A stretch of DNA of 64,000 bases from Anaeromyxobacter diazotrophicus (GTDB lineage: Bacteria; Myxococcota; Myxococcia; Myxococcales; Anaeromyxobacteraceae): assembly GCF_013340205.1 (NCBI RefSeq), contig NZ_BJTG01000006.1:124001-188000 (forward strand), written 5' to 3'. Below are positions 24,479-32,882 of this stretch, piece by piece (position 1 is the first letter of the stretch; each line of letters opens with the position of its first letter). The translations under genes and the position numbers were made by a program. A model generated the notes under the pieces. That model did no database searches, was not told the DNA's origin, and saw only the letters and a list, made by a program, of their open reading frames with translations.

Positions 24479-26050
24479 CTAGTCCAGCTCCACCGGGGCG
24501 GCGCGGGCGGTGCCCTGCACGAAGGCCTCGTTCGTCTGCACCTTGGCCTTCTTGCGGAGGCTCTCCACCCAGGCGCGCTCCAGCTCGGACTCCCGGCGCA
24601 GCCTGAGCCGCGTCTCGACCTCGGCCTGGTGCTCGGCCAGCTTGGAGAGGTCGGCGCGCTGGCGCTCCTTCACCCGCGCCACCACCGGCCCGCCCGCGGT
24701 CTCGTACACGCGCGGCAGCACCTGCCCGGCGGCCGCCTTGACGGCGTCGGCGAAGAGCTCCGGCGCCGGCCCCAGCCTCGGCACGCTGGGCGCGCTGGAG
24801 ACGGGGAAGGTGCCGGTGTCCTCCGCGACGATGGGCTGCCCGCCCAGCTTCACCTGCGCGCCCTTCGCGGGGAGCACCTCGGCGAAGCTCTTGCCGGACT
24901 GGAGCTTCTTGAGCGTCTCCTCCGCGCGCTGCCCGGCGAGCTTCTTGGCGGCCTCGGTCTCGAGGAGCTCGCGCGCGATCTCGGGCTTCGCCTCGTCGAG
25001 CGTCTCCTTCTTGGCCGGCTCGATCCCCTCGAGCTTCACGAGGTGCCAGCCGAACTCCGTGCGGACCGGCTCCGAGACCTGGCCCGGCGAGAGCTTGCCG
25101 GCGGCGTCCTCGAACGGCTTCGCCATCACGCCCGGCCCGAAGAAGCCGAGGTCGCCGCCCTGGGCCTTGGAGCCCGGGTCGTCGGAGGCCTCCTGCGCCA
25201 GCTTGCCGAAGTCCTCGCCCTTCTTCACGCGCTCCGCCAGGGCGTCGATCTTCTTCTTGGCCGCCTCCTGCGCGTCCTGCGGCGCGCCCGGCGCCACCGC
25301 CACCAGGAGGTGCCGGGCGTGCAGCCGCCGCGGCCGGTCGAAGCGGGCGGGGTGATCCTTGAAGTACTGCTCCACCTGCGCGCCGTTCTTGGCCAGGAAG
25401 GCCTTCACCTCGGCGTCGGTCACCTTCACCTCGGCGCGCGCCAGCGCGAAGGGGAAGCGGGCCAGCTCGAGCGCGAGGCGGTCGTTCTCGGCCGCCCAGG
25501 CGTCCTTCACCTCGTCCGGGGTCACCTTCGCGGTGCCGCGCAGGAGCGCCACCATCTTCTGGTAGGCGAGGTCCTTGCGCATGCGCTCCTCGAACTTCCC
25601 GGGCGAGCCGTAGGTGCTCGTCACCGCGCGCCGGTACAGCTCCATGTCGAACCGGCCCTCGCTCTGGAAGGAGGGGATGTTCTTGATGGCGTTCGAGAGC
25701 TCGTCGTCGCTCACGACGATGCCCTGCCGCTGCGCCTCCTGGTCGATGAGCTCGCGCTGGACGAGCTGGTCCATCGCCATCTGGCGGAGCCGCGTCTGGA
25801 GGAGGGCGTTCAGGTCGGGCGCGCCCTGCTGCTGGTAGATGCGGAGCAGCTGGCCGTACTGCTGGTCGAACTCGGTGGGCGAGACCGCTTCACCGTTCAC
25901 CTTCGCCGCCCACGCCTGGGTGGTGCCGATGTCGCCTCCGCTGCACCCCTTCGAGCCAGGCCCGAACGAGACGACGAAGACGATGATGATGATGCCGAAC
26001 AGGACGTAGGTGAGGACGCTGCGCGAGTTCGCCCTCAAGGTGTCGAGCAT
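24479..26050 (-). CDS. ppiD: PpiD/SurA-like membrane-anchored peptidyl-prolyl isomerase
   Basis: 523 residues. One N-terminal transmembrane helix ('[21 protein letters not shown]') anchors it to the inner membrane. A SurA-N-like chaperone domain follows ('[22 protein letters not shown]', '[25 protein letters not shown]'), then a parvulin domain at about 265-365 ('[10 protein letters not shown]', '[25 protein letters not shown]', '[17 protein letters not shown]'). It assists folding of envelope proteins leaving the Sec channel. Lies divergent from the mre operon; the start was set at the ATG just before the anchor. Confidence 0.88.
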   Translation of the reverse strand: MLDTLRANSRSVLTYVLFGIIIIVFVVSFGPGSKGCSGGDIGTTQAWAAKVNGEAVSPTEFDQQYGQLLRIYQQQGAPDLNALLQTRLRQMAMDQLVQRELIDQEAQRQGIVVSDDELSNAIKNIPSFQSEGRFDMELYRRAVTSTYGSPGKFEERMRKDLAYQKMVALLRGTAKVTPDEVKDAWAAENDRLALELARFPFALARAEVKVTDAEVKAFLAKNGAQVEQYFKDHPARFDRPRRLHARHLLVAVAPGAPQDAQEAAKKKIDALAERVKKGEDFGKLAQEASDDPGSKAQGGDLGFFGPGVMAKPFEDAAGKLSPGQVSEPVRTEFGWHLVKLEGIEPAKKETLDEAKPEIARELLETEAAKKLAGQRAEETLKKLQSGKSFAEVLPAKGAQVKLGGQPIVAEDTGTFPVSSAPSVPRLGPAPELFADAVKAAAGQVLPRVYETAGGPVVARVKERQRADLSKLAEHQAEVETRLRLRRESELERAWVESLRKKAKVQTNEAFVQGTARAAPVELD

Positions 26051-26111
26051 GGAACGGCGCTCCGGATTGTTGAACGCGGCGAAACCGCGGGTGCGGGCCG
26101 CTTTTGGAAGG

Positions 26112-26139
26112 TTGCACCCTAGCCGAGATCGGCTAAAAT
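26112..26139 (+). promoter_or_regulatory. Sigma-70-like promoter of the mreCD-mrdA-rodA operon
   Basis: TTGCAC (26112-26117), 16-nt spacer, TAAAAT (26134-26139), the closest match to consensus in the window. Transcription would start near 26146, 48 nt before mreC. Confidence 0.65.
26120..26135. promoter_or_regulatory. Inverted repeat (possible operator) inside the mreC promoter
   Basis: TAGCCGA-GA-TCGGCTA, a perfect 7-bp dyad with a 2-nt centre. It fills the spacer and covers the first two bases of the -10, the classic position for a repressor. Confidence 0.45.
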
Positions 26140-26193
26140 GCAAGGGTTTTTGGAACCGCGGGGGGCGGCGGACGGCCTCGCCTGGGAGCCGGA

Positions 26194-27225
26194 GTGGTCG
26201 GACTGCTGAAGCGTCACCGCGAGATCATCCTCGTCGTCCTGCTGCTCGTCCTGCCGCTGGGCGTGTACTTCGCGCACGCCAAGCACCCGAGCGAGCGCAC
26301 GCGCCTCGACCGGGTCATCCTGGCCGTGACCGGCCCCATCGAGAAGGCCATCGGCTGGACCGTCACCGGCGCCCTCCAGGCCTGGAACGGCTACGTGGGG
26401 CTCCGCGGGGCGCACGCCCGGGCGGTGGCGCTGCAGCACGAGGTCACCGCCCTGAAGCTCGATCAGCTCGAGCTCGTCCGGACGCGGGACGAGAACGAGC
26501 GGCTGCGGCGGCTGCTCGGGTTCGCCCGCGCGGAGCCCGAGCGGCGCGTGGTGGGCGGGCGCGTCATCGGCGTGCGCCTCGATCCCAAGGGGCTGCAGCT
26601 CCTCACCCTCGACCGCGGCGCGCGCGACGGCGTGGCGCGGATGATGCCGGTGGTGGTGGCGCACGGAGTGGTGGGCCGCGTCCACGCCGTCACCGACACC
26701 ACCGCCGACGTGCTGCTCCTGTCCGACCGCAACAGCTCGATCGCGGTGCGCGTCGACCGCTCGCGCGCCCGCGCCAACGTGCGCGGGACCGGCGCGCCGG
26801 ACGCCTGCCGCCTCGAGTACGCGCTGCGGTCCGACGACATCCAGGACGGCGACGCGCTCGTCACCTCGGGCACGGACGGCGTCTTCCCGCGCGGCCTGCC
26901 GGTGGGACGGATCACCTCGCTGAAGCGCAGCGGGCAGGGGCTCTACCAGCGCGCGGACGTGGCGCCGGCGGTCGACATCACCAAGGTCGAGGAGGCGCTG
27001 GTCATCACCTCCTTCGACGCCCACCTCGACGAGGCGCCGCTCGCGGCCGCCGCGCCGGCGCCCGCGCCCGCGAGCGCGCCGACGCCCGCGCCGCGGCGGC
27101 CGGCCGCCGCCAAGCCGGCGCCCCCGCCCGCCGCCCCGGCGCCGGCCGCGCCCGAGGAGGACGACGCGCCCGCGGAGGCGCCGCCCGCGCCCGGCGCGAC
27201 CGCCGCGGTGGAGGTGAGCCCGTGA
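26194..27225 (+). CDS. mreC: Rod shape-determining protein MreC
   Basis: 343 residues, GTG start. Cytoplasmic tail, one transmembrane helix ('IILVVLLLVLPLGVYFA'), a coiled coil ('LQHEVTALKLDQLELVRTRDENERLRRLL') and the beta-rich periplasmic MreC domain ('GGRVIGVRLDPKGLQLLTLDRGARDGV', 'MPVVVAHGVVGRV', 'VLLLSDRNSSIAVRVDRS', 'DALVTSGTDGVFPRGLPVGRI'). It organises the elongasome with PBP2 and RodA. The last ~55 residues are a low-complexity Ala/Pro/Glu tail. No mreB is next to it: the slot normally holding mreB is the divergent ppiD. Confidence 0.93.
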   Translation: MVGLLKRHREIILVVLLLVLPLGVYFAHAKHPSERTRLDRVILAVTGPIEKAIGWTVTGALQAWNGYVGLRGAHARAVALQHEVTALKLDQLELVRTRDENERLRRLLGFARAEPERRVVGGRVIGVRLDPKGLQLLTLDRGARDGVARMMPVVVAHGVVGRVHAVTDTTADVLLLSDRNSSIAVRVDRSRARANVRGTGAPDACRLEYALRSDDIQDGDALVTSGTDGVFPRGLPVGRITSLKRSGQGLYQRADVAPAVDITKVEEALVITSFDAHLDEAPLAAAAPAPAPASAPTPAPRRPAAAKPAPPPAAPAPAAPEEDDAPAEAPPAPGATAAVEVSP

Positions 27226-27731
27226 GGCCCGTCGCCGCGTTCGCGGCCGCGCTGCTGCTCGTCTCGGTGCAGGCCGCGCTCCTTCGATACGTCGGCGGGG
27301 GCGCCTTCTCGCTCTCGCTGGCGCTCCCGGTCGTGGTCTACCTCGGGCTGTCGGCCGGCAACGTCGACGGCGCGGTGGGCGCGGCTGCGGTGGGGTACGT
27401 CCTCGACCTCACGGCGGGCGGGCCCAAGGGGCTCATGACGTTCCTCGCGGTGGCGCTCTTCCTCGGCAGCCGGCTCGCCGGCGCGGCGCTCTCCATCCAC
27501 GGCAAGAGCGGCTTCGCGGCGCTCTCCGCGGTGGGCGTGTTCCTGTTCGGCCTGGGCGCGCTGCTCCTCACCCGCGCCGTCTCGCCGGTCGAGACCGCGC
27601 CGGGGCTCCGCCTGCTCGGCCGCGTGCTGGTCGACGCGCTCCTCACCGGGGCCCTCTCCCCGCTCGTCCTCCTCGGGATGCGGCGCCTCGACGGCCTGTT
27701 CGCGCGCGAGGAGCCTGGCCTCCTGCGATGA
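27222..27731 (+). CDS. mreD: Rod shape-determining protein MreD
   Basis: 169 residues; GTG overlaps the mreC stop by 4 nt. Five or six hydrophobic helices fill the protein ('AAFAAALLLVSVQAALL', 'LALPVVVYLGLSAG', 'AAAVGYVLDLTAGGPKGLMTFLAVALFLGSRLAG', 'ALSAVGVFLFGLGALLLT', 'VDALLTGALSPLVLLGM'). Position between mreC and mrdA plus this topology identify it. Integral inner-membrane elongasome part. Confidence 0.88.
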   Translation: MRPVAAFAAALLLVSVQAALLRYVGGGAFSLSLALPVVVYLGLSAGNVDGAVGAAAVGYVLDLTAGGPKGLMTFLAVALFLGSRLAGAALSIHGKSGFAALSAVGVFLFGLGALLLTRAVSPVETAPGLRLLGRVLVDALLTGALSPLVLLGMRRLDGLFAREEPGLLR

Positions 27732-27787
27732 GCCGGGTCCCCGGAGAATCGCCGGCCGCCGCCCGTTGTTGGAGAGCCTGACTCGAG

Positions 27788-29884
27788 ATGGTCCGCGTCC
27801 CCACCGCCACCGCCCCCAACACCTCGCAGGCCGAGCTCCGGCCGCGCACCGCGCTCATGACGGTGGTGGCGTCGCTCGCCTTCCTGGTGCTAGCCGTCCG
27901 CCTGTACCAGCTCCAGATCCTGCGCGGCGACCAGTACAAGGAGCGCGCCGACGAGAACTTCGTGAAGGAGCTGCGCGTCCCCGCCGACCGCGGCTTCATC
28001 CTCGACCGCAACCACAAGGTGCTGGTCGACTCGCGCCCCTCGTACGACGTCACCCTCACGCCCTACTTCTGCGGCAAGCAGTGCGACGAGCTCCTGGGCC
28101 AGCTCGGGAAGCTCCTCTCGCTGTCCGACGAGGAGCTCGAGCGCGCCCAGCAGCGCCTCCACGCCGCGCGCGGCCTGGAGCGCTTCCGCCCGTTCACCGT
28201 GAAGGTGGACATCGCGCGAGAGGAGCTCGACATCGTCGAGGCGAACCGCGTGCCCGGCGCGCTCTCCGGGGTCGACGTCATCCCCGCCCCGCACCGCAGC
28301 TACCGCTACGGCCCCTGGGCCGGCCACCTCTTCGGCTACATGAACGAGATCGGGGCCGAGGAGCTCAAGCGCGCCAACGCCGACATCGAGAAGCGCAACG
28401 ACGGCGAGCTCCTCTACCAGCTCGGGGACTACGTCGGCCGCCGCGGCCTGGAGCGGCGCTGGGAGTCCACCCTGCGCGGCCTCGACGGGCGGCGGCGGGT
28501 GGTGGTGGACGCGAAGGGCAACGCCAAGGGCGGCGATCTCGAGGAGCTCATCCCGGAGGACCAGCGCTTCGAGGCCTCGCGGCCCGGGCGGAACCTCGTC
28601 CTCTCCATCGACTGGCGTCTCCAGGAGTTCGCCGAGAAGATGTTCCCGGCCACCGCCGGCTCGGTCCTCGCGATGGACGCGCGCACCGGGTTCCTGCTGG
28701 CGCTCGTCGACCGCCCCTCGCCCGATCCGAACAAGCTCTCCGGCCGCATCAGCCGGTCCGAGCTCAAGGCCATCCGCGACGACCCGCTCCGCCCCGAGCT
28801 GTTCCGCGCCATCCAGGAGCACTACCACCCGGGGTCGACGTTCAAGGTCGTGACCTCGATCGCCGCCCTGGAGGAGGGCGCGCTCAAGCCGGGCGGCACC
28901 ATCAACTGCCCCGGGCACTACACGCTCGGCGGCCACCGCTGGCGCTGCGACAAGGAGAAGGGGCACGGGAACGTCGACCTCGAGCACGCGCTCGGCGCCT
29001 CCTGCGACGTCTTCTACTACGCGCTGGGCGACCGGCTCGGCACCGACGCCATCGCGAAGTGGGCGCACCTGCTGGGCCTCGGCAGCCCGACCGGCTTCGA
29101 CCTGGGCGGCGAGATCTCCGGCGTCATGCCGGACGAGGCGTGGCACGACCGCCACCTCGCCGGCGGCTACCAGCACGGCATGTCGCTCAACATCGCCATT
29201 GGCCAGGGCGACGTGAACGTGACCCCAATGCAGCAGGTGGTGCTCTACGGCGCGCTCGCGACCGGCAAGGTGTGGAAGCCGCAGGTCGTGCAGCGGATCG
29301 AGGACCCGGGCGGCGAGACCGTCCAGGAGTTCGGGCCGGTGGTGAAGGGACAGCTCCCCATCAAGCCCGAGACGCGGGCGGCCGTGCTGAAGGGCATGGA
29401 GGCGACCGTCAACGAGCCGTTCGGCACCGGCTACGGCTCGCGCCTCAAGGACGTCGTGGTGGACGGCAAGCCGGTGCTGATGGCCGGCAAGACCGGCACC
29501 GCCCAGGTGGTGAAGCTGGGGGCGAAGCGGCTCAAGGCCTCGCAGGTCACCTACTTCGAGCGCGACCACGCCTGGTTCGCCTCGTTCGCGCCGGCGGACG
29601 ACCCCGAGCTGGTGGTGGTGGTGCTGAACGAGCACTCCGGCTTCGGCGCGTCGAACGCGGCCCCGACCGCGGCCGCCGTCATGCGCTACTACTTCCAGCT
29701 GAAGCGGACCGACGCCCTGGAGCGCGCGGGCGTCCAGCTCGGCCCGCCGCCGCCGCCCGGCCTCGAGGTGCCGGGCGCGAAGCCGGCCGCCGCGCCGGTC
29801 CGGACCGGGGCGCCGGGCGCCCCCACCATCGAGGCGCCGGCCACCGTGCCGGCCGCCGTCCAGGGGGAGAAGCGTGGCGCTTGA
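27788..29884 (+). CDS. mrdA: Penicillin-binding protein 2 (elongasome transpeptidase)
   Basis: 698 residues. N-terminal anchor 'MTVVASLAFLVLAVRLYQLQI', pedestal domain with 'ERADENFVKELRVPADRGFILDRN', then the transpeptidase: SxxK 'HPGSTFKVVTS' (catalytic Ser), SxN-like 'GASCDVFYYALG', and 'MAGKTGTAQVV' (KTG). The C-terminus is a Pro/Ala-rich tail. Cross-links peptidoglycan during side-wall growth, working with RodA, whose start lies inside its last codons. Length slightly above E. coli PBP2 because of the tail. Confidence 0.95.
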   Translation: MVRVPTATAPNTSQAELRPRTALMTVVASLAFLVLAVRLYQLQILRGDQYKERADENFVKELRVPADRGFILDRNHKVLVDSRPSYDVTLTPYFCGKQCDELLGQLGKLLSLSDEELERAQQRLHAARGLERFRPFTVKVDIAREELDIVEANRVPGALSGVDVIPAPHRSYRYGPWAGHLFGYMNEIGAEELKRANADIEKRNDGELLYQLGDYVGRRGLERRWESTLRGLDGRRRVVVDAKGNAKGGDLEELIPEDQRFEASRPGRNLVLSIDWRLQEFAEKMFPATAGSVLAMDARTGFLLALVDRPSPDPNKLSGRISRSELKAIRDDPLRPELFRAIQEHYHPGSTFKVVTSIAALEEGALKPGGTINCPGHYTLGGHRWRCDKEKGHGNVDLEHALGASCDVFYYALGDRLGTDAIAKWAHLLGLGSPTGFDLGGEISGVMPDEAWHDRHLAGGYQHGMSLNIAIGQGDVNVTPMQQVVLYGALATGKVWKPQVVQRIEDPGGETVQEFGPVVKGQLPIKPETRAAVLKGMEATVNEPFGTGYGSRLKDVVVDGKPVLMAGKTGTAQVVKLGAKRLKASQVTYFERDHAWFASFAPADDPELVVVVLNEHSGFGASNAAPTAAAVMRYYFQLKRTDALERAGVQLGPPPPPGLEVPGAKPAAAPVRTGAPGAPTIEAPATVPAAVQGEKRGA

Positions 29885-31004
29885 CCTGTCCTTGCCGCGC
29901 GCCGGGGTGCCGTCGCAGCGGCGCGCCTTCACGCACTACCCGTGGCACGTGGCCTTCCTCGTGCTCGGCATCGCCGCGCTCGGCGTCTGGAACCTCGCCT
30001 CGGCCTCGCGCAGCGCGCACGCGCCGGTCTGGATCTCGCAGCTCTCCTGGATGGGCGCCGGCGCCGCCGTCGCGCTCGCCCTCGGGCTCGTCGACTACCG
30101 CCGCTTCATGCGCGGCGCGTACGTCTTCTACGCCGTCGTGGTGCTCCTGCTCGTGGCGACCGCGCTCAAGGGGCGCGTGGTCATGGGCGCCCGCCGCTGG
30201 CTCGCCATCGGCCCGATGAACCTCCAGCCCTCGGAGCTGGCCAAGATCGCGGTCATGGTGGCGCTGGCGCGCTGGTTCCACATGGACGCCGCCAAGCGCA
30301 AGGACGGCTACGGCCTGTTCGGCCTCGTCGTCCCGGGCGTCATCACCCTGGTGCCGGCGCTGCTCATCCTGAAGCAGCCCGACCTCGGGACGGCCCTCAT
30401 CGTGGTGGCGGTGGGCGCGACCATGATCCTGTTCGCGAAGGTGCGCTGGCAGACCCTGGTGGCGGTGGGCGCGGTGGTGGTGGTGGGCGCGGTCTTCGCG
30501 TACCCGCACCTCAAGCCGTACCAGAAGAAGCGCGTCGAGACCTTCCTCAACCCGGAGGGCGACGTCCTCGGCGCCGGGTACCACGCGACGCAGTCGATGA
30601 TCGCGGTCGGCTCGGGGCAGGCGCTCGGCAAGGGCTGGGCGCAGGGGACGCAGACCCTGCTCTCGTTCCTGCCCGAGCAGCACACCGACTTCATCTTCTC
30701 GGTGTGGGCCGAGGAGCACGGGTTCGTCGGCTGCCTGCTCCTGCTCGCGCTCTACTACGCGCTCGTGGTGTCGGCGCTGGGCATCGCCGGCAACGCCCGC
30801 GACCGCTTCGGCCACTTCCTGGCGGTGGGGGTGACGGCGATGCTCTTCTGGCACGCCTTCATCAACATGGGGATGGTGACCGGCGTCATGCCGGTGGTGG
30901 GCGTCACGCTCCCGCTCATGAGCTACGGCGGCTCGTCGGTGATGGCCGTGCTCATCGGCATCGGCCTGCTCAACAACGTCGCGAGCCGGCGCTTCGTGAA
31001 CTGA
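29874..31004 (+). CDS. rodA: Rod shape-determining glycosyltransferase RodA
   Basis: 376 residues, GTG start overlapping mrdA by 11 nt. SEDS-family polytopic protein with about ten helices. Signature segments: 'RRWLAIGPMNLQPSELAKIAVMVALA', 'LKQPDLGTALIVVAVGATM', 'YHATQSMIAVGSGQALGKGWAQGTQTLLSFLPEQHTDFIFSVWAEEHGFVG' region (catalytic Asp in EQHTDF), and 'MGMVTGVMPVVGVTLPLMSYGGSSVMA'. Polymerises lipid II in the elongasome. The operon ends at the hairpin just downstream. Confidence 0.95.
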   Translation: MALDLSLPRAGVPSQRRAFTHYPWHVAFLVLGIAALGVWNLASASRSAHAPVWISQLSWMGAGAAVALALGLVDYRRFMRGAYVFYAVVVLLLVATALKGRVVMGARRWLAIGPMNLQPSELAKIAVMVALARWFHMDAAKRKDGYGLFGLVVPGVITLVPALLILKQPDLGTALIVVAVGATMILFAKVRWQTLVAVGAVVVVGAVFAYPHLKPYQKKRVETFLNPEGDVLGAGYHATQSMIAVGSGQALGKGWAQGTQTLLSFLPEQHTDFIFSVWAEEHGFVGCLLLLALYYALVVSALGIAGNARDRFGHFLAVGVTAMLFWHAFINMGMVTGVMPVVGVTLPLMSYGGSSVMAVLIGIGLLNNVASRRFVN

Positions 31005-31036
31005 AACGCCCGCCGGCGGAGGCGCGGGCGGGCGTT
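31005..31036. terminator. Hairpin between convergent rodA and trxA
   Basis: AACGCCCGC (31005-31013) pairs perfectly with GCGGGCGTT (31028-31036) around a 14-nt loop. Adjacent to the rodA stop and 43 nt from the trxA stop, so it can end both transcripts. The T-rich end is only TT. Confidence 0.55.
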
Positions 31037-31079
31037 CCTGCTGAGGGGGGGGCCGCGCGCCGGCGGGCGCGCTCGACGG

Positions 31080-31409
31080 TCAGACGACCTTCTTCACCGC
31101 GTCGACGAGCTTCGCCTTGGGCACGGCGCCGATGATGGTGTCCACCACCCGGCCGCCCTTGAACACGAGCAGGGTGGGGATGGAGCGGATGCCGTACTTC
31201 TGCGGCACCTGCTGGTGGTGGTCGATGTCGAGCTTCGCCACCTTGAGCTTGCCCTTGTACTCCTTCGCCAGCTCCTCCACGGCCGGGGCGATGGCCTTGC
31301 AGGGGCCGCACCAGGTCGCCCAGAAGTCGACCAGCACGGGGGTGTCGCTCTTCAGCACTTCCTGATCGAAGGTGCCGTCCTCGAGGGTGACCACGTCATT
31401 CGATGCCAT
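31080..31409 (-). CDS. trxA: Thioredoxin
   Basis: 109 residues with the active site 'FWATWCGPCKAIAP' and conserved cis-Pro in 'GIRSIPTLLVFKGGRVV'. General cytosolic dithiol reductant for ribonucleotide reductase, methionine sulfoxide reductase and others. Monocistronic. It has the clearest leaderless promoter in the window (next entry), with the ATG 7 nt after the -10. Confidence 0.97.
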   Translation of the reverse strand: MASNDVVTLEDGTFDQEVLKSDTPVLVDFWATWCGPCKAIAPAVEELAKEYKGKLKVAKLDIDHHQQVPQKYGIRSIPTLLVFKGGRVVDTIIGAVPKAKLVDAVKKVV

Positions 31410-31416
31410 GCGGCTT

Positions 31417-31445
31417 TGTTTAGCGGACGCGCGACGGGGTGGCAA
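31417..31445 (-). promoter_or_regulatory. Promoter of trxA with start codon at +1
   Basis: On the minus strand TTGCCA (31440-31445), 17-nt spacer, TAAACA (31417-31422), then 7 nt and the ATG. The message would begin at or within a base or two of the start codon; no Shine-Dalgarno. Confidence 0.65.
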
Positions 31446-31510
31446 GCGGCGCGGCGAGCGTGCTAACCTCGCGGGCTCACGCGGTGTTTCGTCGCACTTG
31501 GGCCGATCGC

Positions 31511-31888
31511 ATGGCGGGTCTCCTCTTCGTGAGTCAGGCGATGCTCGAGGCCTGGTCCGGGCAGGGGCGGATCGCGTTCGCCGGCCAGACCATGAGCCTG
31601 CGCGCGGGGCCGGGCTCCGGGCGCGCGTACGCGCTCGATCCGGCGGTGCGCTTCCTGCGGGTCGTCGGCGCCGAGTGCGACCCGCACGGGCTGGTGGCCA
31701 AGGTGAAGACCGACGCGCAGCTGCGCGCGCTCGGCGGCCAGCGGATGGGCGACTCGGTCCTCCTGGGAGACGTCGCCTACGAGGTCGAGCCGGGCTTCCT
31801 CGCGGCGGCGAGCGCGCCGCCCGCGGCCCCGGAGCAGCGCGACCCGGCGGCGGTCCTGGCGCGGTTCCTCTCGGAGAATCTCTCGTGA
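31511..31888 (+). CDS. Conserved hypothetical protein
   Basis: 125 residues from the ATG at 31511; the frame extends upstream but without plausible protein. Pattern is alpha/beta: 'LLFVSQAMLEAWSGQGRIAFAGQTMSLRAG', 'AYALDPAVRFLRVVGAECDPHGLVAKVKTDAQLRALGGQRMGDSVLLGDVAYEVEPGFLA'. No family recognised. It precedes the hem operon by 163 nt and faces away from trxA. Codon pattern (G/C at third positions) agrees with a real gene. Confidence 0.6.
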   Translation: MAGLLFVSQAMLEAWSGQGRIAFAGQTMSLRAGPGSGRAYALDPAVRFLRVVGAECDPHGLVAKVKTDAQLRALGGQRMGDSVLLGDVAYEVEPGFLAAASAPPAAPEQRDPAAVLARFLSENLS

Positions 31889-31981
31889 CCGTCCGGTGTT
31901 ACTGTGAGCGCGCGCGGAGCTCGTCCCGCGCCGCCGGCGCGGGCGCGAGGGCGCGCCGCGGGGGTGCTGGTGCCGAAAGGG

Positions 31982-32011
31982 TTGCGCCCGCCGGGCTGGC
32001 TGACGTAAGGC
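31982..32011 (+). promoter_or_regulatory. Weak promoter candidate for the hem operon
   Basis: TTGCGC (31982-31987), 18-nt spacer, TAAGGC (32006-32011). GAGGGGGAAGG lies before the hemX ATG. The match is poor. Confidence 0.28.
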
Positions 32012-32051
32012 CGTGCGCCGGCTCGACGTCGCGAGGGGGAAGGCCACGCCG

Positions 32052-32882
32052 ATGAGCATCCACGTCCTGAGGCTCGCCGCCGCGCTCTACGCCGCCGGCG
32101 CCGCGGCCTACATCCTCTTCTTCGCGCGCCCGCGCCACCTCCGGGCCGCCAGCACCGGCTACGCGCTCGTCGCGGTCGCGTTCGCGGTGCACGCCGTCTC
32201 GATCGGCCTCGCCTGCGGCGAGTTCGGCGGGAGGGAGTTCTTCAACCTGCGCGGCGGCTTCGGCCTCCTCGGCTGGCTCGCCGCCGGCGCCTTCCTGCTC
32301 CTGCAGCGCTTCTGGCGGCTGCCGTCGGTGGGGGCGTTCATCACGCCGCTCGTGCTCATGTCGGTGCTGCCCGGGGTCTTCGGGCTCGGTCCCAACGCGC
32401 GCGGGCCCGTGCCGGCGATCATCCGGCTGCCGTCGCTCAAGGTGCACATCTTCAGCGCCGCCGGCGGCGTGGTCCTGTTCGCCTTCGCCTTCGCGGTGGC
32501 GCTCATGTACCTGCTCCAGGAGCGCGAGGTGAAGGGCAAGCGGTTCGGGGCGCTCTTCTCGCGCCTCCCGTCGCTCGACGCGCTCGACCGCCTCAACCAG
32601 CGGCTGGTCCGCGGCGGGTTCGCGGTCTACTCGGTCGCGCTCGTCACCGGCGCCCTGGTGGCGAAGAACGCGTGGGGCAGCTTCTGGACCTGGGACCCGC
32701 AGCAGGTCGCGGCGCTGGTGGTGTGGCTGCTCTACGGCGGCATGGTGCAGCTGCGCCACCTCGGCGTCCACGGCCGCCGCTACGCCCTCCTCACGCTGGC
32801 CGGCTTCGCGCTGGTGATCGGCTCGATGATCGCCATGGGCGCGGTCCCGAACGTCACCCGGCACGGGGGCAACTTCCAGTGA
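32052..32882 (+). CDS. hemX: HemX/CcsA-type cytochrome c assembly membrane protein
   Basis: 276 residues with about eight hydrophobic helices. The heme-handling WWD-like loop is present as '[24 protein letters not shown]', as in CcsA/HemX proteins. Its place directly before hemA, with a GTGA overlap, is the standard HemX position; these proteins are thought to move heme or regulate HemA level. A role in cytochrome c maturation is equally possible and fits an organism rich in multiheme cytochromes. Confidence 0.8.
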   Translation: MSIHVLRLAAALYAAGAAAYILFFARPRHLRAASTGYALVAVAFAVHAVSIGLACGEFGGREFFNLRGGFGLLGWLAAGAFLLLQRFWRLPSVGAFITPLVLMSVLPGVFGLGPNARGPVPAIIRLPSLKVHIFSAAGGVVLFAFAFAVALMYLLQEREVKGKRFGALFSRLPSLDALDRLNQRLVRGGFAVYSVALVTGALVAKNAWGSFWTWDPQQVAALVVWLLYGGMVQLRHLGVHGRRYALLTLAGFALVIGSMIAMGAVPNVTRHGGNFQ

